A stretch of DNA of 40,664 nucleotides from Oscillospiraceae bacterium (GTDB taxonomy: Bacteria > Bacillota > Clostridia > Oscillospirales > Ruminococcaceae), in assembly GCA_024684395.1 (NCBI GenBank), contig JAIKWY010000116.1, positions 1-40,664 on the forward strand, read 5' to 3'. Position numbers and translations under genes: made by a program. The notes below the pieces were generated by a model. It searched no databases, had not been told where the DNA came from, and saw only the letters and a program-made list of their open reading frames with translations. Positions 7,759 to 13,801 of the stretch are shown here, one piece after another. Each line of letters begins with the position of its first letter. The first letter of the stretch is position 1.

Positions 7759-8811
7759 ATGACCCGTATCCAACAGATCACCCCGCCCGATGCCGCCGCT
7801 ATGGACGCCGCAAGGGCGCATTGGAACAGCATCGCCAAGCCCCTCGGCAGCTTCGGGCTGCTCGAGGACATGGTGACGAAGATCGCCGGGATCCAGGGAA
7901 CGCCCGACCCGGACATCTCCCGCCGGACGGCGGTCGTGCTCTGTGCCGACCACGGCGTCACGGCGCAGGGCGTCTCCCAGTGCGGGAGCGATGTGACCGC
8001 CGTCTGTGCCGCTGCGATCGCAGAGGGGCGCTCGAATGTCAACAGCCTTGCGCAGACCTTCGGGGCGGAGGTCATCGCCGTGGATATGGGCATGGTGCAG
8101 GAGATCGACTGTCCGAAGCTGCTGAAACGGCGTATTGCTGCGGGAACGGCGGACTTCTCCGTACAGCCCGCCATGACCCGTACACAGGCGGAGCAGGCGA
8201 TCCGCTGCGGCATCGACCTTGCCTTTATGGCAAAGGAACAGGGTGCGCAAATTGTGCTGACCGGCGAAATGGGCATCGGCAACACGACCTCCGCAAGCGC
8301 CGTTGCAGCCGTCCTCCTCGGGACAGATCCGGCGGAGGTCACGGGGCGTGGCGCCGGTCTTTCGGATGCCGGATTGCAGCGCAAGATCGCCGTGATCCGG
8401 AAGGCGCTCGATTTGCACGAGCCGGATGCATCCGACCCGGTCGGGGTGCTCTCGGCGGTCGGCGGCTTCGAGGTCGCCGGGATGACGGGGCTGTTTTTAG
8501 GCGGTGCCATTTGCCGGATGCCGGTCGTGATCGACGGTGTGATCTCGGCGGCAGCGGCGGCGCTCGCCTGTCAGATCGAGCCGCTGACGGCAGGCTACCT
8601 CCTGCCGAGCCACTGCTCCGGCGAACCGGCAGGCGAGGGCTTGCTCCGGAAGATGGGCTTGCAGGCGCCGATCCATGCGGGGCTGCGGCTCGGAGAAGGC
8701 ACCGGCGGGATGCTGCTGCTGCCGCTCCTCGACGGGACGCTCTCGCTCTACCGGACAGCGCATACCTTTGCGCAGGAGGAGATCCCGCAGTATGAGGATC
8801 TGGCACACTAA
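7759..8811 (+). CDS. cobT: Nicotinate-nucleotide--dimethylbenzimidazole phosphoribosyltransferase CobT
   Basis: CobT makes alpha-ribazole phosphate, the activated lower ligand of cobalamin, from nicotinate mononucleotide and dimethylbenzimidazole or another base. The 350-residue product has the family's usual length. It contains KPLGSFGLLEDMV, VVLCADHGVTAQGVSQ, LTGEMGIGNTTSASA and, near the C-terminus, LRLGEGTGGMLLLPLL with the presumed catalytic base Glu313. The ATG follows AGGAGGAAAGT. It ends the cobalamin block and a terminator follows 27 bases later. No gene for making dimethylbenzimidazole is visible, so the natural base may be imported or may be an adenine or phenolic analogue. Confidence 0.95.
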   Translation: MTRIQQITPPDAAAMDAARAHWNSIAKPLGSFGLLEDMVTKIAGIQGTPDPDISRRTAVVLCADHGVTAQGVSQCGSDVTAVCAAAIAEGRSNVNSLAQTFGAEVIAVDMGMVQEIDCPKLLKRRIAAGTADFSVQPAMTRTQAEQAIRCGIDLAFMAKEQGAQIVLTGEMGIGNTTSASAVAAVLLGTDPAEVTGRGAGLSDAGLQRKIAVIRKALDLHEPDASDPVGVLSAVGGFEVAGMTGLFLGGAICRMPVVIDGVISAAAAALACQIEPLTAGYLLPSHCSGEPAGEGLLRKMGLQAPIHAGLRLGEGTGGMLLLPLLDGTLSLYRTAHTFAQEEIPQYEDLAH

Positions 8812-8838
8812 GACCGCAACTACATGCACATGACAAGA

Positions 8839-8869
8839 CCCCTTAGCGATCAGCTAAGGGGCTGATTTT
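8839..8869 (+). terminator. Intrinsic terminator after cobT
   Basis: CCCCTTAGC (8839-8847) and GCTAAGGGG (8853-8861) form a perfect nine-pair stem with a five-base loop, followed by CTGATTTTAT. It lies between the convergent genes cobT and thpR and could serve both strands, although the T-run favours the plus strand. Confidence 0.85.
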
Positions 8870-8876
8870 ATGCATG

Positions 8877-9398
8877 TCACTGCGCCTGCACTGCGCCGAG
8901 CTCGGTATAGACGGCGCCGTGTCGGATAAATTCCGAACGCATCAGCGAGATGCGGCGGACGGTCATTTCTGCCGGCGTGACGACCACATCGGAGAAGCGG
9001 AACGTCGAGCCCCAGCTGATCTGTGACCGCCGCAGCAGTGTGATATGCGGGTTAAACTGCTTCCTGTCGAACGGGATCTGAGCATCTGCAAGGTAGTGGC
9101 GCAGCTGCTGCACAGCCTTTTCGAGCGGCTCGCTCTGCGCCATGCCTGCCCACAGCAGGTCGTCAAAATTCCCGATGCAGCCGCCCAGACGGATCGGGAA
9201 CGGCTCAAAACGCACCTGCTCCATCGTTTCGAGCACATGATCGGGGTCATTGTATTCGCCGATGAAAGCAAGCGTCAGATGCAGGCTCTCGGTGTCGGAA
9301 TAACGTCCCCGGTAGCCGCCCTCCCGCAATGCTGCCTGCGCATCGGTGAGGGCTTTCCTGACGTCCGGGTCAAGCTGAATGGCGATAAACAGTCTCAT
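8877..9398 (-). CDS. thpR: 2H phosphoesterase, RNA 2',3'-cyclic phosphodiesterase (2'-5' RNA ligase family, ThpR)
   Basis: The 173-residue product is a 2H phosphoesterase. Its two catalytic H-x-T/S-x motifs are visible as SLHLTLAFIGEY and NPHITLLRR, and it opens with MRLFIAIQL as typical members do. Family members hydrolyse 2',3'-cyclic phosphates on RNA ends, and were first described as tRNA 2'-5' ligases; the cellular substrate is often unclear. The start at 9398 follows CGGAGGTGTACC. A longer upstream frame is rejected because it lacks a ribosome site and reads through a G-rich spacer. It is a single-gene unit with its own promoter at 9499-9527. Confidence 0.9.
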   Translation of the reverse strand: MRLFIAIQLDPDVRKALTDAQAALREGGYRGRYSDTESLHLTLAFIGEYNDPDHVLETMEQVRFEPFPIRLGGCIGNFDDLLWAGMAQSEPLEKAVQQLRHYLADAQIPFDRKQFNPHITLLRRSQISWGSTFRFSDVVVTPAEMTVRRISLMRSEFIRHGAVYTELGAVQAQ

Positions 9399-9412
9399 GG
9401 TACACCTCCGTT

Positions 9413-9433
9413 GGGATCGGGTGGGGTCGGGGG
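9413..9433 (+). other. G-quadruplex motif in the thpR leader
   Basis: The plus strand carries GGG-ATC-GGG-T-GGGG-TC-GGGGG, four G-runs with loops of 3, 1 and 2 bases. It lies 15 bases upstream of the thpR start codon on the template strand, so the transcript itself would be C-rich. A folded template could slow transcription; this is inference. Confidence 0.6.
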
Positions 9434-9498
9434 ACAAAGCGCCGGGATGTTGTTCGCAGGGACGGCACACCATTCGGAGCCGCTTGTCCGATAGCTCA

Positions 9499-9527
9499 AT
9501 TATAGCACATCTATCAGCTTTCGTCAA
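9499..9527 (-). promoter_or_regulatory. Sigma-A promoter of thpR
   Basis: Read on the minus strand, TTGACG (9522-9527) and TATAAT (9499-9504) are separated by 17 bases, with the extended element TGTGC directly before the -10. The start site would lie near 9492, about 95 bases upstream of the thpR start codon. Confidence 0.8.
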
Positions 9528-9607
9528 TCCGCTGTATGTCCTGCCGGAGTGATGACACGTTATCCCATATCCGAAACATGAGCTCCATCCTGCGCTGTTT
9601 TTTCTTG

Positions 9608-9636
9608 TTGCTTTTTTTGTGATTTTATGCTATAAT
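9608..9636 (+). promoter_or_regulatory. Sigma-A promoter of the 9668-11109 gene pair
   Basis: TTGCTT (9608-9613) and TATAAT (9631-9636) are separated by 17 bases, with TGC just before the -10. The predicted start near 9643 gives a leader of about 25 bases that contains CGGAGG before the ATG at 9668. Confidence 0.75.
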
Positions 9637-9667
9637 AGACAAGAAGCCAAAAAACGGAGGTAATTTC

Positions 9668-10207
9668 ATGGATCAATTCGCAGAGCAGCTCGTCAAGAAG
9701 CATCCGAGCACCAAGGATGACCTGCGGCGGGGGCTCATCATCGCAGGCGCTGCCGTCATCACGCTCGGCTCCGTCGCTCTCATCTTCATCGGCTATCCCA
9801 TCGCCATCGTACTGCCGGTCTGTGCCATCTGGGCGGCGCTCTATCTGTTCAAACTGACCAATGTCGAGTATGAATATTCCGTCACCAACGGCTGTCTCGA
9901 CATCGACAAGATCCTCGGACAGAACAAGCGCAAGTCCATGCTCAGCGTCGAGGTCAGCGCCTTCACGGTCTATGGCAAGGTCGATGACGTCACAGAGTCC
10001 GATGCCGACATGACGACATTCCTTGCGACCGGCATCTCCCTCATGGGCGAGGATGACGATGCCGAGGACTACTACGCCGAGTTCGATCATCCGGATCACG
10101 GGAAATGCTGCCTGTATTTTACGCCGGATTCCCGTTTCCGGGAAGCACTGGAGCCGTTCCTGTCACGTTCGCTCAGACAGGATATCGCAAAAAGGAGAAG
10201 CCTATGA
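9668..10207 (+). CDS. Membrane-anchored protein of unknown function, possible PH-like domain
   Basis: This 179-residue protein was not recognised with certainty. A short polar N-terminus (about 1-22) is followed by two adjacent hydrophobic segments (about 23-42 and 45-62), and then a soluble domain starting VEYEYSVTNGCLDIDKI. That pattern of a membrane hairpin followed by a strand-rich domain with a Y-x-V-TNG-x-L-x-ID motif resembles small bacterial PH-like membrane proteins in Clostridia. The acidic stretch GEDDDAEDYYAEFD near residue 125 is followed by CLYFTPDSRFREALEPFL. The stop overlaps the next gene as ATGA, so it is coupled to the lipoprotein that follows. No function is assigned. Confidence 0.8.
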   Translation: MDQFAEQLVKKHPSTKDDLRRGLIIAGAAVITLGSVALIFIGYPIAIVLPVCAIWAALYLFKLTNVEYEYSVTNGCLDIDKILGQNKRKSMLSVEVSAFTVYGKVDDVTESDADMTTFLATGISLMGEDDDAEDYYAEFDHPDHGKCCLYFTPDSRFREALEPFLSRSLRQDIAKRRSL

Positions 10208-11109
10208 ACAAACGCATCATCGCCGTGACAGCTGCTTTTCTGCTGCTGTTGTGCGGCTGTAAAAAGAAGGAGGACAGCTCCTCGATAGCACCCGAGCCGC
10301 CGGAAACTCTGGCTGCCGAGACAGCCGAAACGGAAGAGGAGACGGCTGAGACCGAGGCAGAGACGGACACGCCGACCGAGGACACCACTGCTGCCACCGA
10401 AGAAGCGACCGGGGCGGCGGCTGCCACCGAGGCTGCGACGGAGTCCGGGAAGCCTGCCGGGTATCAGGGGGTGGAGCAGCCGAAGTCCTCGCTGCCTGAC
10501 CGTAATTCCGGCATGATCTACCGGGAGGCGCTTGAAAATCTGCGGGATCATGAGATCTTCCCGGACGGCTCCGGCTGTCATGTATCCGGCTTCATGGATG
10601 ACAATCGCTTTGCCGTGTATGACATCGACGGCGACGGCAAGGAGGAGCTCATCATCCGCTTTGACCAGGCGGAGGAGAAGGATCAGATCGAGCTGATCTA
10701 CGATGTCAACGACCGCAGCTCGCTCTTTGAGGAGCTGGTCTGCACGCCGAACGTGACCTATTATGAGGGCGGGCTCGTCAAGGTGGATGCCTTCCCGGAA
10801 AAGGGCTACCGGGGGGATTTCCGTCCGTATGCTGTGTATCAGTATGACAAGGAATCGGACACCTTCGGGCTGGTCGCCAATGTCGATGCGCTCAGTCTGG
10901 GCGCTCTGCTGGCGGCGGGGCTCGAAGATGAGGCGTACCCGGAGGATGTGGACAAGAGCGGCTCCGGGATGGTCTATTACATCGGCGATGAAAATCCGGT
11001 GGATGTGACGGAGTATGAAGCATGGTACCAGTCTCTGTTCGGCAATGCCGTGGAGATCGAGCTGCCGTTCTTCAATCTCGATGAGGATGCGGTCTCGGCG
11101 TTGGGATAA
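10204..11109 (+). CDS. Lipoprotein with Thr/Glu-rich linker and a calcium-binding-like loop
   Basis: The 301-residue product has a lipoprotein signal peptide: a basic start, a hydrophobic core and LLCGC with the lipid-bearing cysteine at residue 19. A linker rich in Glu, Thr and Ala (about 25-80) would hold the domain away from the membrane. The folded part contains YDIDGDGKEELIIRF, an EF-hand/FG-GAP-like DxDxDG loop that often binds calcium, followed by alternating strands. The start at 10204 is set by the ATGA overlap with the preceding membrane protein, implying that the two act together at the cell surface. The function is unknown. A long reverse-strand frame over this gene is a shadow. 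Confidence 0.85.
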   Translation: MNKRIIAVTAAFLLLLCGCKKKEDSSSIAPEPPETLAAETAETEEETAETEAETDTPTEDTTAATEEATGAAAATEAATESGKPAGYQGVEQPKSSLPDRNSGMIYREALENLRDHEIFPDGSGCHVSGFMDDNRFAVYDIDGDGKEELIIRFDQAEEKDQIELIYDVNDRSSLFEELVCTPNVTYYEGGLVKVDAFPEKGYRGDFRPYAVYQYDKESDTFGLVANVDALSLGALLAAGLEDEAYPEDVDKSGSGMVYYIGDENPVDVTEYEAWYQSLFGNAVEIELPFFNLDEDAVSALG

Positions 11110-11197
11110 ACAGTCTGTTTGCTGCCGCCGCTGAGCGGCGGGGAAAAGCATGTTCGGAGACCGGGGAGGGGACGGCTCTCTTGCAGGGCGTCCCCTC

Positions 11198-11402
11198 TTT
11201 CCCAAACAGTCCACTGGACTGTTTGGGAAATTCACCCCTTGCGGAGCGCCCTCCGGCACAGGAGATCTCGCCGTCTGCGGACGGCGACCAGAGGGTGACT
11301 CCCCACGGGGTGGGGAGATGTCGAGGAATGAGACAGAGGGGACGGGGCGTTCGCCTGCCCTCTGGACTCCCACAAACTTTTTTTGGAGAAAAAAAGTTTG
11401 AT
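11198..11402. repeat. Mosaic intergenic repeat, copy C (inverted) with a 15-bp perfect hairpin
   Basis: This fills most of the 380-base spacer before nnr. The segment 11273-11402 is copy B in reverse orientation: GCCGTCTGCGGACGGC (11271-11286), GACTCCCCACGGGGTGGG, GGGGCGTTCGCC, then the A/T hairpin AAACTTTTTTT/AAAAAAAGTTT. Next to it, 11198-11212 and 11216-11230 form a perfect 15-pair stem around ACT. No coding sequence is supported. Confidence 0.78.
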
Positions 11403-11451
11403 CATAAAAACCAGATTGGCTCCGCCTTATATAAACCCAATTATTGAAAAA

Positions 11452-11475
11452 GCTCCCTGAAAGGGGAGCCTTTCT
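11452..11475 (+). terminator. Hairpin just upstream of nnr, possible terminator
   Basis: GCTCCC (11452-11457) pairs with GGGAGC (11464-11469) around TGAAAAG, followed by CTTTCT. It could end transcription from upstream or act as a weak attenuator in the nnr leader. The T-run is short, so the call is tentative. Confidence 0.4.
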
Positions 11476-11494
11476 ATCACAGGAGGTAATGATG

Positions 11495-12985
11495 ATGATG
11501 TTCGTAACACCACAGCAAATGAAACAGCTCGAGGAGCTGACCGACCGGAGCGGTGTCTCCTATGGCGAGATGATGCGCCGTGCCGGAACTGCGCTTGCAG
11601 AGACGCTCATGCGGCGTTATCCTGAAAAGCAGTGCGTGCTGTTCCTCGCCGGAAACGGCAACAACGGCGGCGACTGCTATGTGGCAGCACGGGTGCTGAA
11701 ACAGGCGGGCTGGCGTCCGGAGGTGCTGGCACCGCTCGGAAAGCCGCACACTGACATCGCCAACAATGCCTATGAGCTGGCAAAGCAGGACGGTATCCCG
11801 ATCTATGAGGAGGCGTATGACTTTCTGTTCGGTGAGCCGGAGGTCGTCGTAGACGGGCTGTTCGGCACGGGGTTCCGGGGCGAGCTGAGCCGGAACATGC
11901 AGACGATCCTCTCCCGGACAGAGGGCAAGGTGCGTGTGGCATGTGATGTACCGAGCGGCGGCAATGCCCTGACCGGCAGCGTGAGCGAGGGGACTGTCCC
12001 GGCGGAGCTGACGGTGACATTCGGGGCGGTCAAGCTTGGCATGACGCAGTATCCGCTGCGGCAGTACTGCGGGGAGATCATCGTTGCGGACATCGGTGTG
12101 CCGGCGGATGCGATGGGCAGGCTCACGCCTGCTGCCATCCATGCGCTCGACAGGGAGTATCTGAGCGGACATCCGCTGCCTGCCTATCGTCCGGATGCCT
12201 ATAAGCAGCAGAACGGCGAGGTCCTGGCTGTGGTCGGGAGCGAGAACATGCGGGGCGCTGCTGTCCTTGCGGTCACGGCTGCCATGCGCAGCGGTGCGGG
12301 GATGGTGACATGCGCTGCGCCGGAGCCTGTGCTCTCGGCTGTCATCAACAGAATGCCGGAGGCGCTCACGCTGCACATCTCATGCAGCGAAAACACCATC
12401 CCGGCATTCCAGGTCAATGAGATGCGCAAGGCGCTTGACGGCAAGGATGCGGTGCTCGTCGGCTGCGGGCTCGGGCTGAATGAAGCCACGAAGGCGCTGG
12501 TGAAATTTGTGCTCAAAGAGAGCAAATGCCCGATCATTCTCGATGCGGATGGTCTGAATGCGGTCGCCGGCTGCATAGACTGTATACCGAAGGGACGGAC
12601 GATCCTGACCCCGCATCCCGGCGAGGCGGCAAGGCTGCTCGGCACGGATACGAAGACGGTGCAGGCTGACCGGCAGAATGCGGCGCTGACCTTGGCGGAG
12701 CGCACAGGCGCTGTTGTTGTCCTCAAGGGCGCCGGTACGATCGTGACGGACGGCAAGGAGATGGCTGTCTGCACGATGGGCAATCCGGGCATGGCAAAGG
12801 CGGGCAGCGGCGATGTGCTGGCGGGCATCACGGCGGGCATTGCGGCGGGCTCGGAGGCGAGCCTGTTCGAGATCGCCTGTCAGGCGGTGGCGATCCATGC
12901 GGCGGCGGGCGATGCGGCGGCGATGGTCTCCCAGCGCACCATGCTCCCGCAGGATCTGATCGAGGCGCTGCCGCAGATCATCTGA
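11495..12985 (+). CDS. nnr: Bifunctional NAD(P)H-hydrate epimerase / ADP-dependent NAD(P)H-hydrate dehydratase
   Basis: This repair enzyme restores NADH and NADPH from their damaged hydrated forms. The N-terminal YjeF domain (about residues 1-210) epimerises the R and S hydrates and shows AGNGNNGGDCYVAARVL and VDGLFGTGFRGEL. The C-terminal ribokinase-like domain (about 220-495) is the dehydratase, with LDADGLNAV, LTPHPGEAARLLG, VLKGAGTIVTDG and GNPGMAKAGSGDVLAG. The length of about 496 residues matches the fused form. Four ATG codons lie in a row from 11489 to 11500. With AGGAGG at 11481-11486, the third (11495) has the best spacing, eight bases, but the second is also possible. Some C-terminal members use ATP rather than ADP. 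Confidence 0.93.
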   Translation: MMFVTPQQMKQLEELTDRSGVSYGEMMRRAGTALAETLMRRYPEKQCVLFLAGNGNNGGDCYVAARVLKQAGWRPEVLAPLGKPHTDIANNAYELAKQDGIPIYEEAYDFLFGEPEVVVDGLFGTGFRGELSRNMQTILSRTEGKVRVACDVPSGGNALTGSVSEGTVPAELTVTFGAVKLGMTQYPLRQYCGEIIVADIGVPADAMGRLTPAAIHALDREYLSGHPLPAYRPDAYKQQNGEVLAVVGSENMRGAAVLAVTAAMRSGAGMVTCAAPEPVLSAVINRMPEALTLHISCSENTIPAFQVNEMRKALDGKDAVLVGCGLGLNEATKALVKFVLKESKCPIILDADGLNAVAGCIDCIPKGRTILTPHPGEAARLLGTDTKTVQADRQNAALTLAERTGAVVVLKGAGTIVTDGKEMAVCTMGNPGMAKAGSGDVLAGITAGIAAGSEASLFEIACQAVAIHAAAGDAAAMVSQRTMLPQDLIEALPQII

Positions 12986-13036
12986 GCGGTCAGGGAAACG
13001 GCAGCATACAGGATGTTTTGTCCCTTCACACAAGCT

Positions 13037-13138
13037 ATCTCTAAAAACTATGTTTTTAGAGCCGGGGTTTGGGGCTCCGCCCCAAAACTCAGCTGTTTTG
13101 CTTTTCTGTGAAAAGTAAAACGGAAAGTTTTTAGAGAT
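13037..13138. repeat. MITE-like palindromic element with 13-bp terminal inverted repeats
   Basis: ATCTCTAAAAACT (13037-13049) and AGTTTTTAGAGAT (13126-13138) are perfect inverted ends. Inside are three hairpins: CTCTAAAAAC/GTTTTTAGAG (13039-13061), TTTGGGGC/GCCCCAAA (13068-13086), and GTTTTGCTTTTC/GAAAAGTAAAAC (13095-13121). There is no open frame. It fills the space between nnr and the next lipoprotein gene and probably also terminates nnr transcription. Confidence 0.75.
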
Positions 13139-13164
13139 GCTCACAAATCTGATGAGGTGATGAG

Positions 13165-13758
13165 ATGAAACGTATCGTTGCAGTTTCTGCACTGGCGCTT
13201 GCGCTGCTGACAGGCTGTTCCATGCCGCAGACAGGCGGCGGGAAGACTGCCAACCGCATGACGGGGAGCTTTCTTGCCGAGGTCACGGTGACGAATGCCG
13301 ACTCGGAGACCAAGGGCTTGCTCACACGCTACGGCACGGATGCATGGCGGGTGGAATTTACCGAGCCGGCGGCGCTCTCGGGGGTGCAGCTCGATTTTCT
13401 GGACAATGAGGTGACGGCATCCTACAAGGGGCTGGAGTTTTCCGTTCCGCAGACGGCGCAGGCGATCCGGACGGAGATCGAGGGGCTGATGGAGGTCGTG
13501 GATACGATGGCGCTGACGCCTGAGATCGAAGGCACTGCCAAGGACGGCGCTGTGCTGTGTGAGGGTGAGCTCGAAACGGGAAGCTATACGCTGACGCTGA
13601 CGGAGGACGGCATTCCAGTGAGCTTTTCGCTGCCGTCCTATGGGGTGGTCATCACGTTTGATTCCTTCACGGAGCAGATGAATGCTGCGCCGACCGAGGA
13701 GACGACCATCGAGAGGACGTTTCCGGTGGGGGAGGAGGAGAGCAGTTCCGAAGAATAA
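13165..13758 (+). CDS. Small lipoprotein of unknown function
   Basis: The 197-residue product begins with a lipoprotein signal: basic start, hydrophobic core, then LLTGC with the lipid-bearing cysteine at about residue 18. The mature part is rich in beta-strand pattern: SFLAEVTVTNADSETKGLLTRYG, EFTEPAALSGVQLDF and YTLTLTEDGIPVSFSLP. This repeats a style seen in lipoproteins related to the LolA/LppX-type fold that measures or carries a lipid-like partner, but the match is only a general impression. It ends in a short Glu/Ser-rich tail. The start follows GATGAGGTGATGAG. The gene stands alone between a palindromic element and a terminator. No function is assigned. Confidence 0.85.
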   Translation: MKRIVAVSALALALLTGCSMPQTGGGKTANRMTGSFLAEVTVTNADSETKGLLTRYGTDAWRVEFTEPAALSGVQLDFLDNEVTASYKGLEFSVPQTAQAIRTEIEGLMEVVDTMALTPEIEGTAKDGAVLCEGELETGSYTLTLTEDGIPVSFSLPSYGVVITFDSFTEQMNAAPTEETTIERTFPVGEEESSSEE

Positions 13759-13765
13759 CAAAGCA

Positions 13766-13795
13766 AAGGCTCCCCCGCATGGAGGAGCCTTTTTC
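13766..13795. terminator. Terminator between convergent lipoprotein and permease genes
   Basis: GGCTCC (13768-13773) pairs with GGAGCC (13784-13789), with AAA before the stem and TTTTTCT after it. The symmetry A-stem-T suits both the plus-strand lipoprotein gene and the minus-strand ABC permease gene. Confidence 0.8.
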
Positions 13796-13801
13796 TATGG
13801 C

